The notes: generated by a model from the sequence alone, not told the origin. Positions 17,007 through 24,237 are shown, numbered from the stretch's first letter. The stretch is 25,710 nucleotides of DNA from an uncultured Sutterella sp. (GCA_905198475.1 CAJKCQ010000031.1:1-25710), one strand, 5' to 3'. Made by a program: numbers and translations.

Positions 17007-17040
17007 GTTGTTCACATGAGTTGTTCACAAAAAGAACAAC
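17007..17040. promoter_or_regulatory. GTTGTTC repeat, possible operator for the downstream regulator
   Basis: GTTGTTCACA occurs twice in direct orientation (17007-17016 and 17020-17029, 13 bp apart). The inverse GAACAAC follows at 17034-17040, so 17020-17040 is a 7-7-7 dyad. It ends 18 bp before the start codon of a Crp/Fnr-family gene, where an autoregulatory site would be expected. The same bases also resemble DnaA boxes. Confidence 0.4.
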
Positions 17041-17058
17041 ATTTTTGTTGTCATCGTT

Positions 17059-17847
17059 ATGACGTCCTCTTCCTTTCTGCCCTGGTTCGCTCCGAAGCTT
17101 TCCCGTTCGATGATGGGGGTGCTGCGCAATCTCGGACACCGGACCACCTTCATGCGGGGGGATCGCATCTATGAGTCGCCCGGGTTCTTTCAAAAGCTGA
17201 TGGTGGTCGAGCAGGGCGTGGTCGCCAAGGCGCTCATCGACCCCTATCACGAGGATCCGCTCCTGCTGTCGCTCTCGGGCGCGGGCGCCCTCTGCGGGAG
17301 CTACGAGACGCTCTATCTGCAGGACCGTATGCAGCGGCGGCACTGGTGCATGACGACGGCGCAGGTGCTCATGGTCAACGCGGATCTGCTGCTGCGCATC
17401 TGCGACCAGAATCCGGTCTGGCAGCGCGAGCTCGCCCACTACTCCTCCGTGTGCGCGGTGAGCGACCGTCTGGGGCTTCTCGCGACGCACTCCTCCACGA
17501 TCGAGGAGCGCCTCGGCGTCTTCCTCGTCGCCTGCTCCATGTCGGGGTCGGCCGACTTCTCCCGCGGCCTGCGGGACCCTTCCGTCGAGTGGATTCCGAT
17601 CAACGCGCTGCCCTCCATGCGCGTGGCGGCGAGCATGCTCAACGCCACGCCCGCGCAGCTGCGCGAGGTCGTCGCGCGCTGGTCCGCAGAGGACGCGCTG
17701 CGCTACCGCTCCCACAAGATCCTGCTCTCGCGCGGGCGCTTCTGCGCCTACTGGGAGCGCATCAAGCCCATCCTACGCACGGCGGACACGTATGAACGCT
17801 CGGCGCTCAGCACGGCCCTTCCGGTGCGCGACATGCCGATTCCGTGA
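17059..17847 (+). CDS. Crp/Fnr-family transcriptional regulator, diverged
   Basis: The 262-aa product has the length and layout of a Crp/Fnr regulator. An N-terminal beta-roll of the cyclic-nucleotide-binding type (about 15-140) includes LGHRTTFMRGDRIY and LSLSGAGALCGSYETLYL. It is joined to a C-terminal winged-helix region (about 165-240, with LPSMRVAASMLNATPAQLREVV as the likely HTH). The four-cysteine iron-sulphur pattern of Fnr is absent. I see no clear cAMP-binding RxS motif. The signal it senses is unknown. The ATG at 17059 lacks a ribosome site. It is alone in its transcript, downstream of the GTTGTTC repeats. Confidence 0.75.
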   Translation: MTSSSFLPWFAPKLSRSMMGVLRNLGHRTTFMRGDRIYESPGFFQKLMVVEQGVVAKALIDPYHEDPLLLSLSGAGALCGSYETLYLQDRMQRRHWCMTTAQVLMVNADLLLRICDQNPVWQRELAHYSSVCAVSDRLGLLATHSSTIEERLGVFLVACSMSGSADFSRGLRDPSVEWIPINALPSMRVAASMLNATPAQLREVVARWSAEDALRYRSHKILLSRGRFCAYWERIKPILRTADTYERSALSTALPVRDMPIP

Positions 17848-17942
17848 GCGTGCATGCTCTAAACTGAGGGCGTTCCGGCCGGCATGAATCTGCCGGACGC
17901 AATCCGTCTTCCTTCGTCTATGGACGGAACTCGAGGATCCTG

Positions 17943-18596
17943 ATGAAGCTCTGCGCGTTCAAAAAAATCACTCTCGCCGCCTCCGCGGCGCTCGCCGCGG
18001 CCGTGCTTTCGGGCTGCATCGCCGCGCCCCTCATCGTGGGCGGCGCCGCCGCCACCACGGCATCGGTCGCCACGGACCGGCGCACCGCCGGCTCCATCGT
18101 GAGCGACGAGGTGACGGAGAAGCGCATTGCCTACGACATCGAGCAGGCCTTCAAGAACCGCAAGCACCACGTCTCCGTCACCGCCTACGACGGGCGCGTG
18201 CTCCTCTCGGGCGAAGTGACGTCCCTCGCCGACCGGCGTGCGGCCGAGCAGATTGCGAGCGTGAGCCCGGACGTCAAGGACGTCGTGAACGAACTTGCGG
18301 TGATGGAGCCCTCGTCGGTTTCGACGCGGCTCTCCGACTCGCTCCTCGCGACGAAGGTGCGCACCGCCATCATCACCGACTCGCGCATCTCGCTCAATCA
18401 GATGAAGGTGGTCGTTGAGCGCGGCATCGTCTATCTGATGGGCTTCGTCACGTTCGAGGAGGCGCAGACCGCCGCCCGCACGGCCGCGAAGGTCTCCGGC
18501 GTGCAGAAGGTGGTCACGTGCTTCACGACCACCACGCGCGAGGCGATCGAGCAGCGCATGAAGTCGATGCAGGACGCGCAGACGACGACGCCCTGA
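17943..18596 (+). CDS. dolP: BON-domain outer-membrane lipoprotein (DolP/YraP-like)
   Basis: The 217-aa product has a lipoprotein signal with lipobox LSGC (22-25). A hydrophobic Gly/Ala segment and the family stretch TDRRTAGSIVSDEV (about 44-58) follow. Two BON domains come next: about 60-118 (VTAYDGRVLLSGEV) and 130-195 (VVVERGIVYLMGFVT). DolP binds anionic lipids and supports outer-membrane integrity and assembly. The ATG at 17943 follows GAGGA. The 95-bp gap upstream holds a weak 6-bp hairpin (17879-17884/17891-17896) but no clear promoter. It converges on menA, with 24 bp between the stops. The gene name rests on family resemblance. Confidence 0.88.
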   Translation: MKLCAFKKITLAASAALAAAVLSGCIAAPLIVGGAAATTASVATDRRTAGSIVSDEVTEKRIAYDIEQAFKNRKHHVSVTAYDGRVLLSGEVTSLADRRAAEQIASVSPDVKDVVNELAVMEPSSVSTRLSDSLLATKVRTAIITDSRISLNQMKVVVERGIVYLMGFVTFEEAQTAARTAAKVSGVQKVVTCFTTTTREAIEQRMKSMQDAQTTTP

Positions 18597-18620
18597 GCGC
18601 CGTCCGGCCATGCGGGGCGG

Positions 18621-19544
18621 TCAGCCGCTGATGAAGCCCGCCACCGCTGCGCCGGCGGCGAAGAGCAGCGCGTAGAGCCCTTCGAGCTTCACGCAGGCGA
18701 ACATCACTTCGTTCAGAGCCTCGTGCTCGCGGCGCGGGAGCGCCTTCACGACGGCGAGCGCCTTCGGGAGGCTCGCCAGGGCGGCGAGCGTTGGCCAGAG
18801 CGCGGGCGTCGTGGCCGCAATGGTGATGAGCGCGGCGTAGGGCAACGCCATCAGCAGGGCGAAGACGATGAGGAACCTTGAGCGGCCGAGCACAACGGCG
18901 AGCGTGCGCCGGTCGATGCTCGCGTCGTGCTCGATGTCGCGGAAGTTGTTGACGGCGAGCACGCCCGAGGCGATGGCGCCCAGGGCGGCGCCGAGGAGCA
19001 CCGCGTTCGCCGAGACCGAGGCGGTCTGCAGATAGTAGGTGCCGCAGACGGCGGTGAGGCCGAAGAAGACGAGGACCATCAGCTCGCCGAAGGGCGTGTA
19101 GGCGACCGGCTTCGGTCCGCCCATGTAGCAGTAGGCCGCCGCAAGCGAGGCGAGGCCGATCAATGCGAAGACCCAGCCGCCGAGCCAGATGAGCACGGCC
19201 GTGTTGAGGAGTGCGAGCACGGCGCCCGCACGCACCGCGATGCGCGCCGTCGGCAGGCTGATCCACCCCATCGTCGTCGCGCGCGGCAGTCCCCGGCGGT
19301 TGCCCCGCTCGGCCTTGCGCTCGGCGTAGCCGAGGTCGTTCTGCATGTTGGAGACGGCCTGCATGAGCACCGCGATCGTGAGGGTGAAGAACGCCGTGAG
19401 GGGGTGGAAGACGCCCGCCTCGCCCCAGGCGAGGCCGAGGGCGGCGGCCACCGGTGCGGCGGCGATGATCCAGGTCTTGGGCCGGGTGAAGGCGAGCCAG
19501 GCCTTCACGACGCCGGGATGGTCGGTGCTGCGGGCTTCGGACAT
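18621..19544 (-). CDS. menA: 1,4-dihydroxy-2-naphthoate prenyltransferase (MenA, UbiA superfamily)
   Basis: MenA attaches the polyprenyl chain to dihydroxynaphthoate in menaquinone synthesis, in the inner membrane. The 307-aa product has about eight to nine membrane segments. It carries the two Asp-rich prenyl-diphosphate sites: NMQNDLGYAE (67-76) and VNNFRDIEHDASIDRRTLAV. Between them, GGPKPVAYTPFGEL is typical of MenA rather than UbiA. The ATG at 19542-19544 has GGAG 9 nt upstream; a TTG two codons earlier is too close to that site. It lies 26 nt after ybeD. A menaquinone role would fit anaerobic respiration. Confidence 0.88.
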   Translation of the reverse strand: MSEARSTDHPGVVKAWLAFTRPKTWIIAAAPVAAALGLAWGEAGVFHPLTAFFTLTIAVLMQAVSNMQNDLGYAERKAERGNRRGLPRATTMGWISLPTARIAVRAGAVLALLNTAVLIWLGGWVFALIGLASLAAAYCYMGGPKPVAYTPFGELMVLVFFGLTAVCGTYYLQTASVSANAVLLGAALGAIASGVLAVNNFRDIEHDASIDRRTLAVVLGRSRFLIVFALLMALPYAALITIAATTPALWPTLAALASLPKALAVVKALPRREHEALNEVMFACVKLEGLYALLFAAGAAVAGFISG

Positions 19545-19570
19545 TCTCAAGCACTCCTTCGGGCGGCGTG

Positions 19571-19936
19571 TCAGAGGACGAACTTCTTCGTCGGAAGCGC
19601 GTTGTAGGCGAGGTAGACGCTGTCGAGCTGCTCGCGCGACTGCGCCGTCACCGTCACCATCACGGAGACGTACTTGCGCGTGCGCGAGTAGGTGAGCCGC
19701 ATGTCCTTCGCCTCGTCGAAGTCCTCAAAGTGCGCCTTCGTGATGGCCGCGACCTCCTTGGGGAAGCCCGGGTCGTTGAGGCCCATCACGGTGATCGGAA
19801 ACTCCATCGGGAACTTCATCACCGCTTCGGCCTCCTCGACGGCGTTGCGGAGCTCCCGGGGACCGGCGGCGGGCTCGGCCGCGGAGTCGATCGACACGAC
19901 GTCCTCTTTTTGAGCAGTCAGTTTTTCTTCAGACAT
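19571..19936 (-). CDS. ybeD: YbeD family (DUF493) protein
   Basis: This 121-aa protein matches the YbeD/DUF493 family: a small alpha/beta fold with FPITVMGLNDPGF (about 46-58), then TKAHFEDFDEAKDMRLTYS and a VSVMVTVTA strand, ending NALPTKKFVL. The N-terminal 35 residues are acidic and probably disordered. The ATG at 19934-19936 follows AAGGAGA, a strong ribosome site. It lies 12 nt after the dacA-like gene, as in E. coli where dacA, ybeD and lipB are neighbours. lipB and lipA do not follow here; menA does. The function of YbeD is not well established. Confidence 0.92.
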   Translation of the reverse strand: MSEEKLTAQKEDVVSIDSAAEPAAGPRELRNAVEEAEAVMKFPMEFPITVMGLNDPGFPKEVAAITKAHFEDFDEAKDMRLTYSRTRKYVSVMVTVTAQSREQLDSVYLAYNALPTKKFVL

Positions 19937-19948
19937 CAGAAATCTCCT

Positions 19949-21079
19949 TCAGTTTTGCGGCGCATCGGCTTCAAGCGCGATGCGTAGCGTGTCGATGAAG
20001 CGCGTCCAGAAGCCGCCTTCTGGCACGTCTTCGGCGGCGGAAAGCGGCGCCGAGGCGACCTCGGAGCCGTCCACGAGAACGTGCAGCGTGCCGACGCGCT
20101 CTCCTTTGAATATGGGGGCGATGAGCGGGGATGCGTAGCTTACGCGGATCACGAAGGCGCCGGCGCCCTCGGCGATCATCCGCTCGCGCGGAAGCGTGGC
20201 GTAGAGGGCCGAGTCGACGACGGCGCCCACTTCGCCGGCAGCGCCCTTGAAGACGGGCAGGCGCGCGGCCTGCGCGCCCTCCTTGTAGACCTCGAGCGTC
20301 TCGTAGTCGCGGTAGGCGCGCAGGAAGAGCGAGGCGAGGCGCTCGCGCAGCGTGCGGCGGTCCGCCGCATTGAGCTCCACGGCGAGAAGCCGCCGGATGC
20401 GCTGGCCCGCGCTTGTCGGGTTCTCCGAGAGCGCTGCGCCGCTCGCGGGCGCTTCGTCCGGGGAGAAGTAGACGCCGGTGATCGCGGGGCTGCGCTCGAG
20501 GAGCGGGTTTGAAGTCCTCATCGAGGGCAGCCCCGGCACCTCCATCGTCTGCTCGGCGCCCCAGATGCGTGCGAGCGGGAAGTCGTCGTAGAGCGCCTGG
20601 GCGAGGCGCGCGACGTCGCGCGCCGAGGCAATGCAGGGCGCCGCCGCGCCGCAGGGATGCGAGAAGTGCGCGCTCGTCATGCCGAGGCGCGCCGCCGCCG
20701 CATTCATGCGGAGCGCGAACGCTTCGGGCGTGAGCGAGACGAGGCCCGGGAGCGCCGCCACCGCTTCGGGCGACCCGTTCATCAGCGCCGCCTCGAGAAT
20801 CGCCGCCGCATCCACTGTCTTCGGAGCATCCGGCCGGTTCGCCGCCCAGGGGTTGGGCGCCTCGGCCGTCAGCCGACTCTCGTTGCCGCGCATCAGGTCG
20901 AGCGCCGTGTATACGGCCATCAGGGGCGCCATCGCCGCAGCGTTCTGCGCCGCGTCGGGGTTCTCCTCGAGGATCGTGCGGCCGCTGCCGAGGTCGATCA
21001 GAATGGTCGAGGCCGGGGCGGAGGCCGCCGGCAGGGCGAGCAGGAGAAGGGCTGCTGCGTGAAGAAGGTGCTTCTGCAT
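19949..21079 (-). CDS. PBP5-like D-alanyl-D-alanine carboxypeptidase homologue, apparently catalytically inactive
   Basis: The 376-aa product has a signal peptide (about 1-22), an S11 peptidase-like domain (about 24-255), a PBP5 C-terminal domain (about 273-355, YATLPRERM to DVPEGGFW) and a short amphipathic tail. The start motif LIDLGSGRTILEEN matches PBP5 LVDYNSGKVLAEQN, but PBP5 SLTK aligns with AMAP (49-52), so the nucleophilic Ser and Lys are gone. SGN aligns with NGS (101-103) and KTG with ITG (200-202). Family DD-carboxypeptidases need all three motifs. The frame is full length with normal codon use, so it is a pseudoenzyme rather than a pseudogene. The ATG at 21077-21079 precedes the signal peptide; the frame extends to 21358 without family likeness. 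Position next to ybeD is the dacA locus. Confidence 0.85.
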   Translation of the reverse strand: MQKHLLHAAALLLLALPAASAPASTILIDLGSGRTILEENPDAAQNAAAMAPLMAVYTALDLMRGNESRLTAEAPNPWAANRPDAPKTVDAAAILEAALMNGSPEAVAALPGLVSLTPEAFALRMNAAAARLGMTSAHFSHPCGAAAPCIASARDVARLAQALYDDFPLARIWGAEQTMEVPGLPSMRTSNPLLERSPAITGVYFSPDEAPASGAALSENPTSAGQRIRRLLAVELNAADRRTLRERLASLFLRAYRDYETLEVYKEGAQAARLPVFKGAAGEVGAVVDSALYATLPRERMIAEGAGAFVIRVSYASPLIAPIFKGERVGTLHVLVDGSEVASAPLSAAEDVPEGGFWTRFIDTLRIALEADAPQN

Positions 21080-21159
21080 GCCTCGTCGGGTGCGGTTGGA
21101 GGGCCGGGCCGGCCGGGAGTGAAAAGGCGTCCCGGGCTGTGCCACAATGAAAAGCTTTC

Positions 21160-21177
21160 GTGCGCCCTGAGGCGCAC
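21160..21177 (+). repeat. 7-bp hairpin upstream of birA
   Basis: GTGCGCC (21160-21166) and GGCGCAC (21171-21177) form a perfect stem with a CTGA loop, 35 bp before the birA start, within the 133-bp region shared by the divergent dacA-like and birA genes. It may be an operator or leader hairpin. Confidence 0.35.
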
Positions 21178-21212
21178 TGAACCGATGCATATTAGCAACC
21201 AGCCGAACAGCA

Positions 21213-22043
21213 ATGCCCGAGAATCCCTTTCTTTGCGTTCTCGAACGGGAACTGCCTCCCGGGGTGGAGACCGAGTGGCGCCCTGAAACGGGGTCCACGA
21301 ACGACGACCTGAAGGCGCGCGCCCGGCGGGAAGCCTTCCGCGGGCCGGTGCTGCTCACCGTCGATCGTCAGAGCGCCGGCCGCGGCACCCGCGGCCGCTC
21401 CTGGCGCACCATCGCCCAACCGCTCATCTTTTCGCTCGGGCTGCCGCTCACGGCCCCCGTTGCGGCAGCCCGGCCCGGCATCGTCTGCATCGCCGCGGCG
21501 CTCGCCGTGGCTGACGCGGCTTCCGACGCCCTCGGCGCGAAGGTGCTTGTCAAGTGGCCCAACGACGTCTGGGCGGCGGGCGGGAAGGCCGGAGGCATTC
21601 TGCTCGAGACGGTCGGCGACGCCGAAGGTCGGCGCAGCCTCGTGGTGGGCGTCGGACTCAACCTCTCCGTGGAGCCGGGAGGGCGCACGACGGCGGGCTG
21701 GCCCGTCACGGCGCTCCCCTCCCGCATTCCCCTTTGGGATCCCGAAACGAAGGGGGAGCTCCTCGCGCTCATCGTCAAGCGGTTGATCGACGCCTTCGGC
21801 GCGCTGCGCTCGGACGAGGACATCGCGCGGCTCACCGAGCGCTGGCCGCTCTACGACGCCTTCTTCGGTAGGACCATCCACTGGCGCCGCATCGACGGCA
21901 CCGGAACGACCGAGGCGGGCGTGGACCGCGGCATCGACGCCGAAGGCCGGCTCGTGCTGCAGGGGCGCCGCGGCGAGCTGCACGCGCTTTCTGGTGAATT
22001 GGTTTCCCTTGCTTCCGGCGACGCTCAGGAGGAATGGACTTGA
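21213..22043 (+). CDS. birA: biotin--[acetyl-CoA carboxylase] ligase (monofunctional BirA)
   Basis: This enzyme makes biotinyl-AMP and transfers biotin to the carrier protein of acetyl-CoA carboxylase. The 276-aa product has the ligase motifs TGSTNDDLK (27-35), GRGTRGRSW (56-64), KWPNDVW (114-120), GGILLE (127-132) and GVGLNL (about 146-151), with a small C-terminal SH3-like domain. It lacks the N-terminal winged-helix domain of E. coli BirA, so it should not repress biotin genes. The ATG at 21213 has no clear ribosome site. It overlaps coaX by 10 bp. Confidence 0.94.
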   Translation: MPENPFLCVLERELPPGVETEWRPETGSTNDDLKARARREAFRGPVLLTVDRQSAGRGTRGRSWRTIAQPLIFSLGLPLTAPVAAARPGIVCIAAALAVADAASDALGAKVLVKWPNDVWAAGGKAGGILLETVGDAEGRRSLVVGVGLNLSVEPGGRTTAGWPVTALPSRIPLWDPETKGELLALIVKRLIDAFGALRSDEDIARLTERWPLYDAFFGRTIHWRRIDGTGTTEAGVDRGIDAEGRLVLQGRRGELHALSGELVSLASGDAQEEWT

Positions 22044-22813
22044 AGACGCTTCTCATCGACCTCGGCAACACCGCGCTCAAATGGGCGCTGCTTGGAGACG
22101 AACGCACGCCGCAGACCGTGGTGCACCGCGACAACGCCGCCTTCAAGGACAAGCTCTACGCGCAGTGGCTCGAGCTTGCACCCGACCGCGTGCTCGGCTG
22201 CACGGTCGCCGCGCCCGAGCTCGCCTTCTCGGCGACGAAGTTCTTCAATGACCACGACATCCGCTGGCACTGGATCCGCTCGCAGGCGGCCTTCGAGAGT
22301 CCCGGACTCACGCTCAGAAGCGCCTACGAGAATCCCGCGCAACTGGGCGCCGACCGCTGGTGCGCGGCCTTGGGTGCGATCGACGCGATGCCCGGAGAAT
22401 CGCTCCTCGTGGTGCAGATGGGCACGGCGACCACCGTGGACGCCGTGCGGCACATGGGCGGCAACGAGTACGTCTTTCTCGGCGGGCGCATCGCGCCCGG
22501 CCCCACGATGATGAAGAAGAGCCTCGAGGCGATTCCGGCGCTGCGGGGCGAGCCGACCGAATGGGAGGCGTTCCCGCACTCGACGCGCGCCGCGGTGACG
22601 ACCGGCATTCTCGACGCCCAGGCGGGGCTCGTGCGCGAAGCCTATGAGACGCTCCTCAAGGAGGCCGGCCGGGTAAAGGTGGTTCTCGCCGGGGGCGCCG
22701 CCCGCTTCGTCGAGCCGCGCCTGCGCGCGCAGCTTCCCGACGTGATGCTGCAGCACAACCTCGTGCTTCTCGGGCTCGCCGCGCAGGCGCGCCATCAACT
22801 GCTCAAGGAGTGA
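22034..22813 (+). CDS. coaX: type III pantothenate kinase CoaX
   Basis: CoaX phosphorylates pantothenate, the first step of coenzyme A synthesis. The 259-aa product has the ASKHA-fold motifs DLGNT (9-13), GADRWCAALGA (105-115) and GTATTVD (130-136), with LAGGAARF near the C-terminus. Two starts compete. The ATG at 22034 is only one base from the AGGAGG at 22027-22032. The TTG at 22040 has ideal 7-nt spacing and would give LKTLLIDLGNT as the N-terminus. It is in an operon with birA (overlapping) and the SPOR gene. Confidence 0.95.
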   Translation: MDLKTLLIDLGNTALKWALLGDERTPQTVVHRDNAAFKDKLYAQWLELAPDRVLGCTVAAPELAFSATKFFNDHDIRWHWIRSQAAFESPGLTLRSAYENPAQLGADRWCAALGAIDAMPGESLLVVQMGTATTVDAVRHMGGNEYVFLGGRIAPGPTMMKKSLEAIPALRGEPTEWEAFPHSTRAAVTTGILDAQAGLVREAYETLLKEAGRVKVVLAGGAARFVEPRLRAQLPDVMLQHNLVLLGLAAQARHQLLKE

Positions 22814-22819
22814 TTCCAA

Positions 22820-23551
22820 ATGCGCATCGCTGCGGCTCTTGCGGCGCTCGCCGCCATCGTCTTGTCGGCGCTTCTCTTTATGAAGTCGCAGGAGGCGCCC
22901 GTGCGCACGCTGCCCGAAACGGGCTCGGGCGTGGTCGAGGCGGTCTCCGTGCCGCGGGCGCTGCCCGCGGCAGTCGAGCCCGCCGCAGTGCCCGCCCCCG
23001 AGAAGGCCGAGACGGCCGCTCCGGCCGGATCGCCTCAGCCGCCCCGCACGGTGCGTTTTGAGGAGGCCGCCGTCCAGTCCCTCCCGCCCGAAGAGGCCGT
23101 CTGCCTGCGCTTCGGGCCCGTCGCCGAATCCCGCCTCACGCGGCTGCGCGGGCGCATTGAGCGCACGGGGCAGCTCGACCGGATGCTGATCGAACCGGCC
23201 GACACCACCGAGCGGGTCGTCTTCGCGGGTCCCTACGGCTCTCAGACGAAGGCGCGCTCGGCGCTCGAGGCCTTCCGGCGCGGGGGGCTCGATGGCGGCG
23301 CCGTCGAGGCGCACGGCGAAGGCGCCTGGATCGTGACCTTCGCGCGCACGAAGAGCCGGCCCCTGGCCGAACGCTGGGCGCGCGAGGCCGCCGCGGCCTT
23401 CTCGCTCACCAACGTGGTGGTCGAGGAGCGCGGCCGGCGCCGCGCCATGGTGAACTTGGTCTTCCCGAACCTCTCCGCCGAGGAGAACGCCCGGATCCGG
23501 ACGGCTCTCGGCGCCGCGGAAGGCGGCGTCTTCGCCGCCTGTCCCTTCTAG
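22820..23551 (+). CDS. membrane-anchored SPOR-domain-like protein
   Basis: The 243-aa product has an N-terminal membrane anchor (about 3-22), a Pro/Ala-rich linker (about 25-78) and a C-terminal globular region. That region contains RVVFAGPYGSQTKARSALEAF (about 132-152), similar to the SPOR repeat that binds denuded septal peptidoglycan. A segment VCLRFGPVAESRLTRLRGRI (about 93-112) suggests a second, degenerate unit. Genes of this sort often follow birA-coaX in Burkholderiales (from memory). The ATG at 22820 follows AAGGAG inside the coaX end. A cell-division role is inferred. Confidence 0.7.
   Translation: MRIAAALAALAAIVLSALLFMKSQEAPVRTLPETGSGVVEAVSVPRALPAAVEPAAVPAPEKAETAAPAGSPQPPRTVRFEEAAVQSLPPEEAVCLRFGPVAESRLTRLRGRIERTGQLDRMLIEPADTTERVVFAGPYGSQTKARSALEAFRRGGLDGGAVEAHGEGAWIVTFARTKSRPLAERWAREAAAAFSLTNVVVEERGRRRAMVNLVFPNLSAEENARIRTALGAAEGGVFAACPF
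23522..23539 (+). terminator. hairpin at the end of the SPOR gene, possible terminator
   Basis: GGCGGCG (23522-23528) and CGCCGCC (23533-23539) form a 7-bp stem with a TCTT loop, overlapping the last codons of the SPOR gene and followed by TGTCCCTTCT. The stop codons of the SPOR and HIT genes converge with only 12 bp between them, so a terminator must overlap coding sequence. Confidence 0.35.
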
Positions 23552-23563
23552 ATGGGCGGCGCC

Positions 23564-24004
23564 TCAGCGCCCGGCCGCCTCAACCGCCGTGAAGCGCGCG
23601 GCGAGCTTCGGGAGAAGCTTCACCGCCGCGGCGCGCCGTTCGGCCGTCACCGCCGCGGGTACTTCGCGCTGCCGCGGCCCCCAGGGACATTCGGGGTAGA
23701 ACGCGTCGTCGCGCCAGCGCGCGGTGAGGTGCCAGTGCAGGTGCGGCACCATGTTGCCGAACTGCGCCCAGTTCATCTTGTCGGGATGGAGCGCCGCGAT
23801 CATCTCCTCCTCGGCGGCGTCGAGGAGCGCGCGGAGCTCCCGGCGCGCCTCCGGGGCGAGCGCCGTCATTTCGGGCACGTGCTCCCGCGCGACGATGCGG
23901 ATGAAGGCGGGAAAGTCGTCGCTTCCGGCGTCGAGCGCGTAGAAGCGCTCACCGCGCCAGAAGACGGCGTCGCCGTCCATGCGGCAGAGCGGGCATTCGG
24001 TCAT
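23564..24004 (-). CDS. HIT family protein
   Basis: HIT proteins are nucleotide hydrolases or transferases that use a His-x-His-x-His motif. Here HLHWHL (His 88, 90 and 92) is intact in a 146-aa protein. The N-terminal CPLC (4-7) resembles the zinc-binding pair of some HIT hydrolases. The region RIVAREHVPEMTAL matches the family's helical segment. The ATG at 24002-24004 follows GAGGAGA. It is the last gene of the M20-71aa-HIT operon, 14 nt after the 71-aa gene. The substrate cannot be told from sequence. Confidence 0.9.
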   Translation of the reverse strand: MTECPLCRMDGDAVFWRGERFYALDAGSDDFPAFIRIVAREHVPEMTALAPEARRELRALLDAAEEEMIAALHPDKMNWAQFGNMVPHLHWHLTARWRDDAFYPECPWGPRQREVPAAVTAERRAAAVKLLPKLAARFTAVEAAGR

Positions 24005-24018
24005 GTGTTTTCTCCTCT

Positions 24019-24234
24019 TCAGTCGATCAGGCGCAGACGGCCTTCCTCGTCCTCAACGATGCGGTAGTCCCACTTCTTGTTGCCCTTCATGTCCTCGAGC
24101 CACGCCGCCACGGGCTCGCCGAGTTCGTCGAGCATGTAGTTGACGTAGTTCTCCGCCTCGAAGGGCGTCGCGAAGTTGTCCTCCTCGCCGTCGCTCCAAC
24201 GCACGATTACTTGTGTGACGCAGTCGCGGCGCAT
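24019..24234 (-). CDS. small acidic protein of unknown function
   Basis: This 71-aa acidic product begins MRRDCVTQVIVRWSDGEEDNF and ends EEGRLRLID. It looks folded: an initial strand, a helix (FEAENYVNYMLDELGEPVAAW), then a final strand pair around KKWDYRIVEDEEGRLRL. There is no membrane segment or known motif that I can recognise. It is supported by an AAGGAG ribosome site that straddles the stop of the upstream M20 gene, only 3 nt away, so translation is probably coupled. The function is unknown. Confidence 0.75.
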   Translation of the reverse strand: MRRDCVTQVIVRWSDGEEDNFATPFEAENYVNYMLDELGEPVAAWLEDMKGNKKWDYRIVEDEEGRLRLID

Positions 24235-24237
24235 GGC

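Larger units (their letters stand above)
16666..17058. other. AT-rich non-coding block with a cluster of DnaA-box-like sites
   Basis: This 393-bp gap is far less GC-rich than its flanks. DnaA-box-like 9-mers: CTATCCACA 16720-16728 (+), TTCTGCACA 16731-16739 (+), TTTTCCACA 16840-16848 (-), CTGTCCACA 16895-16903 (-), TATTCCACA 16918-16926 (-), TTGTCCACA 16977-16985 (+), and TTGTTCACA 17008-17016 and 17021-17029 (+). None is a perfect TTATCCACA; six are one base from TTATNCACA. The stretch 16781-16808 is almost wholly A/T. It may be a second origin-associated DnaA-binding region, a DnaA reservoir, or simply the leader of the downstream regulator. I see no RNA gene. Confidence 0.55.

Noticed and set aside
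16890..17174. 94-codon plus-strand frame overlapping the start of the Crp/Fnr-like gene
   Set aside because: It runs through the repeats and hairpin and then out of frame into a better-supported gene; no domain likeness.
17871..17897. CCGGCA/TGCCGG hairpin between the Crp-like and BON genes as a terminator
   Set aside because: Only 6 bp, with no U-tract; too weak to call a terminator, although a boundary may lie there.
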